The notes under the pieces: model-generated
Seen by the model: the letters and a program-made list of their open reading frames with translations, nothing else
What the model was told of the DNA's origin: nothing
Database searches by the model: none
Shown: one piece after another, positions 7,683 through 16,809 of the stretch
Layout: each line of letters opens with the position of its first letter
How positions within the stretch are numbered: position 1 is the first letter of the stretch
Made by a program: the position numbers and the translations under genes
Assembly: GCF_036246005.1 (NCBI RefSeq)
Contig: NZ_CP109171.1
Coordinates: 5,754,001-5,818,000, forward strand
Direction of reading: 5' to 3'
Length of the DNA: 64,000 nucleotides
DNA from: Streptomyces sp. NBC_01723
GTDB lineage: Bacteria; Actinomycetota; Actinomycetes; Streptomycetales; Streptomycetaceae

Positions 7683-9211
7683 GCGGGCGCGATGCGCTGC
7701 CGGGTGTGTGCGGGGGCGCTGCCGAGGGCGCCCTCGCCTCGGGCGGGAGTACCGGGCCCGGGGGAGAGTGGTGGGCTGAGGACGCGACGCCCGGAGGAGA
7801 GGACATGACCGCGGGTGGTGCCCCGCCCGACGGGGGCGCTGAGGTCCCGACCGGCTCTGCGGGCGGGGCCGGGGACACGGCGGGCGAGGTGCGCGCGGTC
7901 GGCGGGGTCGGCGGGGCTCGGGACGCTCCGGGCAGAGTCTCTCCGGTCTCGCCGGCCTCGCCGGTCTGCCCAGTCTCTCCGGCCTCCCCGGCCGTCGGAG
8001 ACGGCGTGGATCGAGGCGTAGCCCCGGCTGCGGTGGCAGCGGTAGCCAGCCCGGCCCGGGAGGGCGCCGTGGACTCCGATCTGCTCGGCCGGGTCTTCCT
8101 GACCCGGGTCATCGAGCCCGGCGACGAGACCGGCGGGCGGTGGGTGCGGGAGCGCGGCGTCGCGGAGGTGGTGCGGCGACTGCGTGAGGGCGCGCGTGCC
8201 CTGCCGGGGGTGAGCGCGAAACGGTGGGCCGGGCTGTGCGCGCGGGCGGGCCGGGCCGACCCCCGAAGGGACCTGGCCGTCGCGCGCGCCGCCGGCGTGC
8301 GCTTCGTGGCACCCGGCACCGCCGAGTGGCCGGGGCAGCTCGACGACCTCGGGGACGCCCGGCCGCTCGGACTCTGGGTGCGCGGCACGCCCAGCCTGCG
8401 CATGTGGGCGCTGCGCTCCGTGGCCGTGGTCGGCGCCCGTGCCTGCACCGAGTACGGCGCTCACATGGCGGCCACCCTCGCCGCCGGCCTCGCCGAGCGG
8501 GGCTGGGTGGTGGTGTCCGGCGGCGCCTACGGGGTCGACGGCGCCGCCCACCGGGGCGCCCTCGGCGCGGGCGGAGCCACCGCCGCCGTGCTGGCCTGCG
8601 GAGTCGACCGGCCCTACCCGCCGGGGCACACCGGGCTGATCACCAGGATCGCCGAGCAGGGCCTGGTCGTCGGCGAGCTGCCACCCGGTGATCATCCGAC
8701 GCCGAGCAGATTCATCCTGCGCAACCGCGTGATCGCCGCGCTCACCCGGGGCACCGTCGTCGTCGAGGCCGCCTACCGCAGCGGTTCGCTGGCCACGGCC
8801 CGGGCCGCGCAACGCCTGGGCCGGCACACGATGGGTGTGCCCGGGCCCGCCACCAGCGCGCTGTCCGCGGGCGTGCACGAACTGCTGCGCGGCGACGCCG
8901 TGCTCGTCAGCGACGCCGCCGAGGTCGTCGAACTGGTCGGCGACATGGGGGAGCTGTCCCCGGAGCGGCGCGGGCCGGTCCTGCCAACCGACCTCCTGGA
9001 ACCCCGGACCCGCCACGTACTGGCCGGACTGCCCGCGCGCGGCACGGCGACGGCGGCCGAGGCGGCACGCCGTGCGCAGACCACGCAGGACGACGCGATC
9101 GCGAGACTGTACGAGCTTCGAGCGCTTGGTTACGTCGAACGACACGGCGACGGCTGGAAGTTGACACGCCAGGCGATGATCTCGGTCCGCGAGGGTCGGA
9201 GCCCCTGCTGA
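7679..9211 (+). CDS. dprA: DNA-processing protein DprA
   Basis: DprA (Smf) binds single-stranded DNA and loads RecA during transformation-like recombination. The Rossmann core is clear: VVGARACTEYG, SGGAYGVDGAAHRGAL, LACGVDRPYPPGH, RFILRNRVIAAL and VVEAAYRSGSLATA, followed by a winged-helix-like C-terminal domain. From GTG 7679 the product is 510 residues, longer than usual, because the first ~120 residues are a Gly/Ser/Pro low-complexity stretch with repeated SPVSPAS-type units (nt 7938-8000). ATG 7805 would shorten it to 468 residues. I prefer 7679 because GTGA overlaps the yifB stop, but the start is uncertain. Confidence 0.88.
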   Translation: MSGRDALPGVCGGAAEGALASGGSTGPGGEWWAEDATPGGEDMTAGGAPPDGGAEVPTGSAGGAGDTAGEVRAVGGVGGARDAPGRVSPVSPASPVCPVSPASPAVGDGVDRGVAPAAVAAVASPAREGAVDSDLLGRVFLTRVIEPGDETGGRWVRERGVAEVVRRLREGARALPGVSAKRWAGLCARAGRADPRRDLAVARAAGVRFVAPGTAEWPGQLDDLGDARPLGLWVRGTPSLRMWALRSVAVVGARACTEYGAHMAATLAAGLAERGWVVVSGGAYGVDGAAHRGALGAGGATAAVLACGVDRPYPPGHTGLITRIAEQGLVVGELPPGDHPTPSRFILRNRVIAALTRGTVVVEAAYRSGSLATARAAQRLGRHTMGVPGPATSALSAGVHELLRGDAVLVSDAAEVVELVGDMGELSPERRGPVLPTDLLEPRTRHVLAGLPARGTATAAEAARRAQTTQDDAIARLYELRALGYVERHGDGWKLTRQAMISVREGRSPC

Positions 9212-9491
9212 CGCACCGTGTTCGGCCGTCCGGGGGAACCCCGACGCCCGTGGGAAATCTGGCAGTTGAGGTATTCGAGTGATCACGCAGAGCGATCATC
9301 GTCCCCCCTGTGGAGCGTTCAGCGGAACGTATCTGCGCACGCTCCCCACCCCCTCCTTCGCACAACGCGACGGTACAGTCACGCTACGCTCACGAGGGCC
9401 TCACGAACACGACCGACAACAGGCGACCACCAGACAGCAGACCGGCGGCCTCAGGCGCACCACATCACGGCAGAACGGCACAAGGCGACGA

Positions 9492-10334
9492 ATGCCCCAG
9501 CACACCTCCGGGTCCGACCGGGCGGCGGTCCCCCCAGCCGCCCGCGACGGCGGCAGCGTGCGACCGTCCGCCCCCTCGACGCTCGACGAGCTGTGGCGGT
9601 CGTACAAGGCGACGGGGGACGAGCGGCTGCGGGAACAGCTGATCCTGCACTACTCGCCCCTGGTGAAGTACGTGGCGGGCCGGGTCAGCGTGGGGCTGCC
9701 GCCCAACGTCGAACAGGCCGACTTCGTCTCCTCCGGTGTGTTCGGGCTGATCGACGCGATCGAGAAGTTCGACGTCGACCGCGAGATCAAGTTCGAGACG
9801 TACGCCATCACCCGGATCCGCGGCGCGATGATCGACGAACTGCGCGCGCTGGACTGGATCCCCCGCTCGGTGCGGCAGAAGGCGCGCAACGTGGAGCGCG
9901 CCTACGCGACGCTGGAGGCACGGCTGCGCCGCACCCCCTCGGAGAGCGAGGTGGCCGTGGAGATGGGGATCGCGGTCGACGACCTCCACGCGGTCTTCAG
10001 CCAGTTGTCGCTGGCCAACGTGGTGGCCCTGGAGGAGCTGCTGCACGCGGGGAGCGAGGGCGGCGACCGGCTCAGCCTCATGGACACCCTGGAGGACACC
10101 GCCGCCGACAATCCCGTGGAGGTCGCCGAGGGCCGTGAGCTGCGCCGGCTGCTGGCGCGGGCGATCAACACGCTGCCGGAGCGCGAGAAGACCGTCGTCA
10201 CCCTGTACTACTACGAGGGCCTCACGCTGGCCGAGATCGGCAACGTGCTGGGTGTGACCGAGAGCCGGGTCAGCCAGATCCACACCAAGTCGGTGTTGCA
10301 GCTGCGCGCCAAGCTGGCCGGGTTCGGCCGTTGA
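9492..10334 (+). CDS. whiG: Sporulation sigma factor WhiG
   Basis: This 280-residue sigma factor of the FliA/WhiG class directs early sporulation genes in aerial hyphae (whiH and whiI in S. coelicolor). The N-terminus [12 protein letters not shown], the region-2 sequence [20 protein letters not shown], the region-2.4 sequence [20 protein letters not shown] and the region-4 helix-turn-helix [20 protein letters not shown] are all typical of WhiG. ATG 9492 was chosen because it gives the canonical N-terminus; the frame is open upstream to 9279, but that part is Arg/Thr-rich and not WhiG-like. It lies 280 bp after dprA; that gap holds no convincing gene. Confidence 0.96.
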   Translation: MPQHTSGSDRAAVPPAARDGGSVRPSAPSTLDELWRSYKATGDERLREQLILHYSPLVKYVAGRVSVGLPPNVEQADFVSSGVFGLIDAIEKFDVDREIKFETYAITRIRGAMIDELRALDWIPRSVRQKARNVERAYATLEARLRRTPSESEVAVEMGIAVDDLHAVFSQLSLANVVALEELLHAGSEGGDRLSLMDTLEDTAADNPVEVAEGRELRRLLARAINTLPEREKTVVTLYYYEGLTLAEIGNVLGVTESRVSQIHTKSVLQLRAKLAGFGR

Positions 10335-10438
10335 GCTGGGCTTATGGCATCGCGACGCCGGCCGTCGCGCCCCGCTCGACGGCTGTGCGGTCGCGTGACC
10401 GTCTCCCGTACGGGGTGACGCGTCCGTAAAGTGGTGGC

Positions 10439-11020
10439 GTGCCAAGGATTCGAGCGGCCTCCGTGGCCGAGCACCGGTCGATGCAGCGTGCCGCCCTGCT
10501 GGACGCGGCACGCTCCCTGCTGTCCGACGGCGGAACGGAGGCGCTGACCTTCCCCGCCCTCGCCGAACGGACGGGCCTCGCCCGGTCGTCGGTCTACGAG
10601 TACTTCCGGTCCCGCGCGGCCGTCGTCGAGGAGCTGTGCGCCGTCGACTTCCCGGTCTGGGCTGCCGAGGTCGAGGCGGCGATGGAGCGCGAGGCGACCC
10701 CCGAGGCCAAGGTCGAGGCGTATGTGCGCAAGCAGCTCGACCTGGTCGGGGACCGGCGCCACCGCGCGGTCGTGGCCATCTCCGCCAGTGAGCTGGACGC
10801 CGGTGCGCGGGAGAAGATCCGGGCGGCGCACGGCGGGCTGATCGCCATGATCGTCGAGGCGCTGGCGGAGATGGGCCACGCCGAGCCCAGGCTCGCGGCG
10901 ATGCTGCTGCAGGGCGTCGTGGACGCGGCCGTGCGGCGGATCGAACTGGGCGCGGCCGAGGAGCCCGAGGCGATCACCCGGGCGGCGGTCTCCATGGCGC
11001 TGCGGGGCGTGCGCGGCTGA
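10439..11020 (+). CDS. TetR/AcrR family transcriptional regulator
   Basis: This is a 193-residue repressor. The N-terminal helix-turn-helix is at about residues 20-62 (LTFPALAERTGLARSSVYEYFRSR), with the YEYF motif typical of TetR regulators. The C-terminal all-helical part would bind ligand and dimerise; its ligand is unknown. GTG 10439 lacks an obvious Shine-Dalgarno sequence, so a leaderless or near-leaderless message is possible. Its 3' end overlaps the convergent M23 gene by 47 bp. Confidence 0.9.
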   Translation: MPRIRAASVAEHRSMQRAALLDAARSLLSDGGTEALTFPALAERTGLARSSVYEYFRSRAAVVEELCAVDFPVWAAEVEAAMEREATPEAKVEAYVRKQLDLVGDRRHRAVVAISASELDAGAREKIRAAHGGLIAMIVEALAEMGHAEPRLAAMLLQGVVDAAVRRIELGAAEEPEAITRAAVSMALRGVRG

Positions 11021-11723
11021 TCGCCGGCTGCTCTCCGGACCGGTCTTCGGACGGGTCTGCGGACCGCTCTTCGGGCGGGTCTGCTGACCGGTCCCCGGAC
11101 TGCCCTTCGGACTGTTCATCCGGCAGCGGCACCCCCAGGACCGGCAGCAGTCTCGACGGCCCCGAGTCCAGCAGCCACGGCGGGAGCAGGGACAGCGGGT
11201 CGAGGTAGACGTCCCCGCGCAGCAGGCCCCAGTGCAGGCAGGCCGTGCAGTGCGAGCCCGTCGGCTCGACCGCGCCGAGCACCTCGCCCGCCGCCACCTC
11301 GTCGCCCTCGCGTACCGAGGCCGCGACCGGCTCGTACGTGGTGCGCAGGGGCGGGTCGCCGGTACCCGTCAGTTCGAGTGAGACGACGCCCCTGCCCGCC
11401 ACCCGCCCCGCGAAGGACACCCGCCCCGCCGCCACCGCCCGCACCGGGGCGCCGCCCGCCGCGGCGAGGTCCACGCCCCGGTGACCAGGACCGTAGGCGT
11501 CCGCCGGGGGCTCCCACCCCCGCAGGACCGCGGGCCGGGTGCCCACCGGCCACCACCGGGCCACGGCCGGCACCGCCGGATCCGGACCCCGCCCCACGTC
11601 CGACGACGGCACCACCGACGCCGCCCGCACGGCGCCGAACGGCGCCGGGGCCAGGACGGCCGACAGCAGCACCACCCACATAAACGCACACACGCACGCA
11701 CTCACGCTTCGCCTCGCTCGCAT
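10974..11723 (-). CDS. Secreted M23/LytM-like protein, probably lacking peptidase activity
   Basis: This is a 249-residue exported protein with a signal peptide of about 35 residues (hydrophobic core [16 protein letters not shown], cut near VRA-AS). The LytM fold is recognisable: zinc ligands H81 and D85 in HRGVDLAA and H164 in CLHWGL. The two catalytic histidines of LytM enzymes are absent: the YxH position reads TTYEP and the HxH position reads C162-L-H164. It may therefore act as a wall-binding or hydrolase-activating protein, as EnvC and NlpD do. The last ~45 residues are a polar repetitive tail ([16 protein letters not shown]). It is divergent from rpsB. Confidence 0.82.
   Translation of the reverse strand: MRARRSVSACVCAFMWVVLLSAVLAPAPFGAVRAASVVPSSDVGRGPDPAVPAVARWWPVGTRPAVLRGWEPPADAYGPGHRGVDLAAAGGAPVRAVAAGRVSFAGRVAGRGVVSLELTGTGDPPLRTTYEPVAASVREGDEVAAGEVLGAVEPTGSHCTACLHWGLLRGDVYLDPLSLLPPWLLDSGPSRLLPVLGVPLPDEQSEGQSGDRSADPPEERSADPSEDRSGEQPAISRARPAAPWRPPPG
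11033..11120 (+). repeat. Degenerate short tandem repeats in the M23 gene tail
   Basis: On the + strand the units read CCGGTCTTCGGACGGGTCTG, CGGACCGCTCTTCGGGCGGG, then TCTGCTGACCGGTCCCCGG and GACTGCCCTTCGGACTG. They are diverged copies of a roughly 20-nt unit encoding the acidic/arginine repeats of the M23 protein tail. The array begins 13 bp after the TetR stop. Confidence 0.5.
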
Positions 11724-11993
11724 GCGAGAACCGTCCCGCGCGGAGCGAGCCTCCGTGCGGGCCTGTGGACCACCGCCCGGTTGTGGACAGCCGCGTCACC
11801 CGGTACCCCTCCGGTCCCGTACACTTCTGGTGGCGATCCGGGTCACCGGGTCGACTTCGCACGCCCCGACACGACGCCTTCCAAGGCGCGTGTCAGCGCC
11901 CCTCGGTCCCTTGCGGCACGGCGCACAGCGGGCGTCAGGCGCGGAAGCCGTCCGGCTTGCGCGGCACAACCGAGAAAACCAAGGAGAACGGCC

Positions 11994-12929
11994 ATGGCCG
12001 TCGTCACGATGCGGGAGCTGCTGGAAAGCGGCGTCCACTTCGGTCACCAGACCCGTCGCTGGAACCCGAAGATGAAGCGCTTCATCTTCACCGAGCGCAA
12101 CGGCATCTACATCATCGACCTGCTCCAGTCGCTGTCGTACATCGACCGCGCCTACGAGTTCGTCAAGGAGACCGTCGCCCACGGCGGCACGGTCATGTTC
12201 GTCGGCACGAAGAAGCAGGCGCAGGAGGCCATCGCCGAGCAGGCCACCCGCGTCGGCATGCCCTACGTCAACCAGCGCTGGCTGGGCGGCATGCTCACCA
12301 ACTTCTCGACCGTCTACAAGCGCCTGCAGCGCCTGAAGGAGCTCGAGCAGATCGACTTCGAGGACGTGGCCGCCTCCGGCCTCACCAAGAAGGAGCTGCT
12401 GGTCCTCTCCCGCGAGAAGGCCAAGCTGGAGAAGACCCTCGGCGGTATCCGCGAGATGTCCAAGGTGCCCAGCGCCGTCTGGATCGTGGACACCAAGAAG
12501 GAGCACATCGCGGTCGGCGAGGCCCGGAAGCTCAACATCCCGGTCGTCGCCATCCTCGACACCAACTGCGACCCCGACGAGGTCGACTACAAGATCCCGG
12601 GCAACGACGACGCGATCCGCTCCGTCACCCTGCTCACCCGCGTGATCGCCGACGCCGTCGCCGAGGGCCTCATCGCCCGCTCCGGTGCCGCCGGTGGTGC
12701 CAAGGGTGAGAAGGCCGCCGGCGAGCCGCTCGCCGAGTGGGAGCGCGACCTGCTCGAGGGCGAGAAGAAGGACGAGGCCGTCGAGGCCGCCGCCGAGGCG
12801 CCCGCCCCCGACGCCAAGGTCTCCGAGGCTGTCGAGGAGGCCGCCACCGAGGTGGCCGCCGACGAGGCCGAGAAGCCCGCCGAGGCCCCCGCCGCCGAGG
12901 CGCCCGCCGCGGACGCCGAGCAGGCCTGA
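11994..12929 (+). CDS. rpsB: 30S ribosomal protein S2
   Basis: This 311-residue S2 has the expected core ([48 protein letters not shown]). A roughly 60-residue Ala/Glu-rich tail follows, as in other Streptomyces S2 proteins. S2 binds late to the small subunit and is needed for mRNA binding. ATG 11994 has AAGGAG at 11981-11986. The 270-bp region between the divergent M23 gene and this start holds the rpsB leader and promoter; I found no unambiguous -35/-10 pair. A strong hairpin separates it from tsf. Confidence 0.97.
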   Translation: MAVVTMRELLESGVHFGHQTRRWNPKMKRFIFTERNGIYIIDLLQSLSYIDRAYEFVKETVAHGGTVMFVGTKKQAQEAIAEQATRVGMPYVNQRWLGGMLTNFSTVYKRLQRLKELEQIDFEDVAASGLTKKELLVLSREKAKLEKTLGGIREMSKVPSAVWIVDTKKEHIAVGEARKLNIPVVAILDTNCDPDEVDYKIPGNDDAIRSVTLLTRVIADAVAEGLIARSGAAGGAKGEKAAGEPLAEWERDLLEGEKKDEAVEAAAEAPAPDAKVSEAVEEAATEVAADEAEKPAEAPAAEAPAADAEQA

Positions 12930-12951
12930 CCCCTCACCACCTTCGGGTTCT

Positions 12952-12984
12952 GGACGGCGGGGGCCCACGAAGCCCCCGCCGTCC
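12952..12984 (+). terminator. Terminator or attenuator between rpsB and tsf
   Basis: A perfect 13-bp stem (12952-12964 with 12972-12984) closes the 7-nt loop CCACGAA. It sits 23 nt after the rpsB stop and 41 nt before the tsf start, a position where partial termination would set the rpsB:tsf ratio. Confidence 0.75.
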
Positions 12985-13024
12985 GGCCCGTAGATCTTCG
13001 GACTTCGAGAGAGATTCCTGAATC

Positions 13025-13870
13025 ATGGCGAACTACACCGCCGCCGACGTCAAGAAGCTTCGTGAGCTCACCGGCGCCGGCATGATGGACTGCAAGAAGG
13101 CGCTGGACGAGGCCGAGGGCAACGTCGAGAAGGCCGTCGAGGCGCTCCGTATCAAGGGCCAGAAGGGCGTGGCCAAGCGCGAGGGCCGCTCCGCCGAGAA
13201 CGGTGCCGTCGTCTCGATCATCGCCGACGACAACACCTCCGGTGTCCTGGTCGAGCTGAAGTGCGAGACGGACTTCGTCGCCAAGGGTGATAAGTTCCAG
13301 AACGTGGCCAAGGCCATCGCCGAGCACGTCGCCAAGGCCGCCCCGGCGGACCTGGAGGCCCTGCTCGCCTCCGAGATCGAGGCCGGCAAGACCGTCCAGG
13401 CCTACGTGGACGAGGCCAACGCCAACCTCGGCGAGAAGATCGTCCTGGACCGCTTCGCGCAGTTCTCCGGCGGCTTCGTGACCGCGTACATGCACCGCAC
13501 GATGCCCGACCTGCCCCCGCAGATCGGTGTCCTCGTCGAGCTGGACAAGCAGACCGACGAGGCCGCTGCGATCGCCAAGGGCGTCGCCCAGCACATCGCC
13601 GCCTTCGCGCCGAAGTACCTCTCCAAGGAGGACGTCCCGGCCGAGGTCGTCGAGTCCGAGCGCCGCGTCGCCGAGGAGACCACCCGCGCCGAGGGCAAGC
13701 CCGAGGCCGCCCTGCCGAAGATCGTCGAGGGTCGCCTCAACGGCTTCTTCAAGGACGCGACCCTGCTGGGTCAGCCCTACGCCCTGGACAACAAGAAGTC
13801 CGTCCAGAAGGTGCTGGAAGAGGCCGGTGTCACCCTGAAGCGCTTCTCGCGCATCAAGGTCGGCATCTGA
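13025..13870 (+). CDS. tsf: Elongation factor Ts
   Basis: This is a 281-residue EF-Ts, the nucleotide exchange factor for EF-Tu. The signature LRELTGAGMMDCKKAL is at residues 12-27, and the TDFVAK motif of the core follows (CETDFVAKGDKF). Two core subdomains and a C-terminal helical module are present; length is normal for actinobacteria. GAGAGA at about 13008-13013 precedes ATG 13025. Confidence 0.97.
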   Translation: MANYTAADVKKLRELTGAGMMDCKKALDEAEGNVEKAVEALRIKGQKGVAKREGRSAENGAVVSIIADDNTSGVLVELKCETDFVAKGDKFQNVAKAIAEHVAKAAPADLEALLASEIEAGKTVQAYVDEANANLGEKIVLDRFAQFSGGFVTAYMHRTMPDLPPQIGVLVELDKQTDEAAAIAKGVAQHIAAFAPKYLSKEDVPAEVVESERRVAEETTRAEGKPEAALPKIVEGRLNGFFKDATLLGQPYALDNKKSVQKVLEEAGVTLKRFSRIKVGI

Positions 13871-13890
13871 GTCCGTACCGCGACGGACGC

Positions 13891-13909
13891 TCGACCCCGG
13901 TAGGGTCGA
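13891..13909 (+). terminator. Hairpin after tsf
   Basis: TCGACCC (13891-13897) pairs with GGGTCGA (13903-13909) around the 5-nt loop CGGTA. It lies 20 nt after the tsf stop and is a modest candidate terminator. Confidence 0.4.
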
Positions 13910-13982
13910 CAGCAGTCGTCGGCGCCGTTCGCGCAGCCCGTGGCGCACGCGCGCGTGGCGGCGGACGACAGCAGATCTGACG

Positions 13983-14039
13983 AGGAGGCCATTGCCGCGT
14001 ATGGGATGCGAAACACGCCCCCACCGGCAGTGGCCTCCT
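13983..14039 (+). promoter_or_regulatory. Large hairpin in the pyrH leader
   Basis: A 15-bp stem with a single G-T wobble pairs 13983-13997 with 14025-14039 around a 27-nt loop. The arms begin AGGAGGCCA and end TGGCCTCCT. The stem ends 37 nt before the pyrH ATG. It may be a transcription attenuator or mRNA stabiliser; note that AGGAGG in the 5' arm is an anti-ribosomal sequence that is hidden in the stem. Confidence 0.6.
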
Positions 14040-14076
14040 TCGTGTGTGTGACCCACGTAAAAGAGGCGAGATCTCC

Positions 14077-14835
14077 ATGACCACCAAGGCCGAGAAGAGC
14101 GACGACGGCAAAGTACGCGGCCGCTTCATGCTGAAGCTGTCCGGAGAGGCCTTCTCCGGCGGTGGCGGCCTGGGCGTCGACCCCGACGTGGTGCACGCCA
14201 TCGCCCGCGAGATCGCGGCCGTCGTACGCGACGGCGCCGAGATCGCCGTCGTCATCGGCGGCGGCAACTTCTTCCGCGGGGCCGAACTCCAGGTGCGCGG
14301 CATGGACCGCGCCCGCTCCGACTACATGGGCATGCTCGGCACCGTGATGAACTGCCTGGCCCTCCAGGACTTCCTGGAGAAGGAGGGCGTCGACTGCCGC
14401 GTGCAGACCGCCATCACCATGGGCCAGGTCGCCGAGCCGTACATCCCGCTGCGCGCGGTGCGCCACCTGGAGAAGGGCCGCGTGGTCATCTTCGGCGCCG
14501 GAATGGGCATGCCGTACTTCTCCACCGACACCACCGCCGCCCAGCGCGCCCTGGAGATCGACGCCGAGGCGCTGCTCATGGGCAAGAACGGCGTGGACGG
14601 GGTCTACGACTCCGACCCCAAGACCAACCCGGACGCCGTGAAGTTCGACGCGCTCGGCTACGGCGAGGTCATCACCCGCGACCTCAAGGTCGCCGACGCC
14701 ACCGCCGTCACGCTCTGCCGCGACAACAGCCTCCCGATCGTGGTCTTCGAGCTGTTGAAGGAGGGCAATATCGCCCGCGCCGTCAAGGGTGAGAAGATCG
14801 GCACGCTCGTGGGTGACCAGGGCACCCGGGACTGA
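14077..14835 (+). CDS. pyrH: UMP kinase
   Basis: This 252-residue amino-acid-kinase-family enzyme phosphorylates UMP to UDP with ATP in pyrimidine nucleotide synthesis. Motifs seen are [11 protein letters not shown] (residues 18-28), [26 protein letters not shown] and a [14 protein letters not shown] loop. ATG 14077 has AGAGGCGAG just upstream and gives the usual short Lys-rich N-terminus. The order rpsB-tsf-pyrH-frr-cdsA is standard. Confidence 0.97.
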   Translation: MTTKAEKSDDGKVRGRFMLKLSGEAFSGGGGLGVDPDVVHAIAREIAAVVRDGAEIAVVIGGGNFFRGAELQVRGMDRARSDYMGMLGTVMNCLALQDFLEKEGVDCRVQTAITMGQVAEPYIPLRAVRHLEKGRVVIFGAGMGMPYFSTDTTAAQRALEIDAEALLMGKNGVDGVYDSDPKTNPDAVKFDALGYGEVITRDLKVADATAVTLCRDNSLPIVVFELLKEGNIARAVKGEKIGTLVGDQGTRD

Positions 14836-15014
14836 CCGGAGAACACCCCCTGTCCGCGGACGCCACCTGTCCGGGGGACGGACGGGACGGGGCCGGGCCG
14901 GGGGATGGACAATGTCCCGCCGGTCGGGAACCGTGCAGGAAGAACGCGACGCAGCCGGCCGCGTCCCGCCAGGGGACCGCAGCCGGGCCTACTCAAGACA
15001 CGCAGGAGCAAGTG

Positions 15015-15572
15015 GTGATCGAAGAGACCCTCCTCGAGGCCGAGGAGAAGATGGAGAAGGCCGTCGTGGTCGCCAAGGAGGACTTCGCCGCGATCCGCAC
15101 CGGCCGTGCGCACCCGGCGATGTTCAACAAGATCGTGGCCGACTACTACGGCGCGCTGACGCCGATCAACCAGCTGGCCTCGTTCTCCGTGCCCGAGCCG
15201 CGCATGGCCGTGGTGACGCCCTTCGACAAGAGCGCCCTGCGCAACATCGAACAGGCGATCCGCGACTCCGACCTGGGCGTCAACCCGAGCAACGACGGCA
15301 ACATCATCCGAGTGGTGTTCCCCGAGCTGACCGAGGAGCGCCGCCGCGAGTACATCAAGGTCGCCAAGACCAAGGGCGAGGACGCCAAGGTGTCCATCCG
15401 CTCCGTGCGCCGCAAGGCCAAGGACGCCATCGACAAGCTGATCAAGGACGGCGAGGTCGGCGAGGACGAGGGCCGTCGTGCGGAGAGCGAGCTCGAGCAG
15501 ACCACCTCGAAGTACGTCGCCCAGGTGGACGAGCTCCTGAAGCACAAGGAAGCGGAGCTGCTCGAGGTCTGA
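15015..15572 (+). CDS. frr: Ribosome-recycling factor
   Basis: This 185-residue RRF, with EF-G, splits post-termination ribosomes. It begins [17 protein letters not shown] and has [12 protein letters not shown] and the C-terminal [20 protein letters not shown] helix. Two adjacent GTG codons (15012, 15015) could start it; AGGAG at 15004-15008 is 6 nt from 15015 and only 3 nt from 15012, so I chose 15015. Its TGA overlaps the cdsA ATG. Confidence 0.96.
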   Translation: MIEETLLEAEEKMEKAVVVAKEDFAAIRTGRAHPAMFNKIVADYYGALTPINQLASFSVPEPRMAVVTPFDKSALRNIEQAIRDSDLGVNPSNDGNIIRVVFPELTEERRREYIKVAKTKGEDAKVSIRSVRRKAKDAIDKLIKDGEVGEDEGRRAESELEQTTSKYVAQVDELLKHKEAELLEV

Positions 15573-16696
15573 TGAACGACTCTTCCTGGGGAGCGCCGCC
15601 ACAAGCCGGGTACTGGGGGCCGTCCGACGGGGGACCTGTCCAGGGCGCTGCCCCGGCGGGTCCCGCATACGATGCGCAGTACGCGCAACAGACTCGCCCC
15701 ATGCCCATCGTGCCCGACGTACCCGAACACGGCGGTGACCAGGACGACGACCGGGGGGCCGCTCGGGCGAGCGGTCCCCTGTTCCAGAACCCGCCGGCGC
15801 AGCCGTACGCGGCGGTGCCGCAGAATCCGGAGCCCATGCCCGACGCCCCGCAGCCGGCGCAGCCACAGCCGCCGCCGAAGAAGACGGCGGGGCGCGACCT
15901 GGGCGCGGCGATAGGGGTCGGCGTCGGACTCGGCGCCGTCATCATCGCGTCGCTGTTCGTCGTCAAGGCCGTCTTCGTCGGCGTGGTCGCGGTCGCGGTC
16001 GTCGTGGGCCTGTGGGAGCTGACCAAGCGGCTGGAGGAGCGCAAGGGCATCAAGGCGCCGCTCGTGCCGCTGGCGATCGGCGGCGCGGCGATGGTGGTCG
16101 CCGGGTACGCGCGAGGAGCCGAGGGCGCGTGGGTCGCCATGGCGCTCACGGCGCTGGCGGTGCTCGTGTGGCGGATGACCGAGCCGCCGGAGGGCTACCT
16201 CAAGGACGTCACGGCAGGTCTGTTCGCGGCGTTCTACGTGCCCTTCCTGGCCACGTTCGTCACGATGATGCTGATGGCCGACGACGGTGCGCAGCGCGTG
16301 CTGACCTTCCTGTTGCTCACGGTCGTCAGCGACACCGGCGCCTATGCCGTCGGGTGGCGCTTCGGCAGGACCAAGCTCGCCCCGCGCATCAGCCCCGGCA
16401 AGACCCGCGAGGGCCTGCTGGGAGCGGTGGCCTTCGCGATGGCGGCGGGCGCGCTGTGCATGCAGTTCATGATCGAGGACGGCGTCTGGTGGCAGGGTCT
16501 GCTGCTCGGCCTCGCGGTCGCCGTCAGCGCCACGCTGGGCGACCTCGGCGAGTCCATGATCAAGCGGGACCTCGGCATCAAGGACATGGGCACCCTCCTG
16601 CCGGGCCACGGCGGCATCATGGACCGCCTGGACTCCCTCCTGCCGACGGCACCGGTGGTCTGGCTCCTGCTGGTGATCTTCGTCGGCTCCGGCTGA
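15572..16696 (+). CDS. cdsA: Phosphatidate cytidylyltransferase
   Basis: This 374-residue integral membrane enzyme makes CDP-diacylglycerol from CTP and phosphatidate, the branch point of phospholipid synthesis. About 100 Pro/Gln-rich cytoplasmic residues are followed by several membrane helices from about residue 107 on. The C-terminal CDS signature is complete: SMIKRDLGIKDMG, then LPGHGGIMDRLDS. It overlaps frr by one base (TGATG), so the two are coupled. Confidence 0.95.
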   Translation: MNDSSWGAPPQAGYWGPSDGGPVQGAAPAGPAYDAQYAQQTRPMPIVPDVPEHGGDQDDDRGAARASGPLFQNPPAQPYAAVPQNPEPMPDAPQPAQPQPPPKKTAGRDLGAAIGVGVGLGAVIIASLFVVKAVFVGVVAVAVVVGLWELTKRLEERKGIKAPLVPLAIGGAAMVVAGYARGAEGAWVAMALTALAVLVWRMTEPPEGYLKDVTAGLFAAFYVPFLATFVTMMLMADDGAQRVLTFLLLTVVSDTGAYAVGWRFGRTKLAPRISPGKTREGLLGAVAFAMAAGALCMQFMIEDGVWWQGLLLGLAVAVSATLGDLGESMIKRDLGIKDMGTLLPGHGGIMDRLDSLLPTAPVVWLLLVIFVGSG

Positions 16697-16746
16697 TCCG
16701 GCCGGCGTGAGCCCGCAGGGCCGGTTTCACCTGCACGTTCTTCGAC

Positions 16747-16781
16747 GAGAGACCCGTTGTCCACAGGGCGGCGGGTCTCTT
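16747..16781 (+). terminator. Terminator between cdsA and rlmN
   Basis: GAGAGACCCG (16747-16756) pairs with CGGGTCTCTT (16772-16781) with one wobble, giving a 10-bp stem and a 15-nt loop, followed by CTCAT. It lies 50 nt after the cdsA stop and 29 nt before rlmN. Confidence 0.5.
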
Positions 16782-16809
16782 CTCATATGTCTGCGACACT
16801 GGTACAGCC

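Noticed and set aside
8224..8691. A 155-codon Arg-rich frame inside dprA
   Set aside because: It is a frame-shifted shadow of the DprA Rossmann domain.
9279..9491. N-terminal extension of WhiG by 71 codons
   Set aside because: The extension is not like known WhiG N-termini, while ATG 9492 gives the canonical one.
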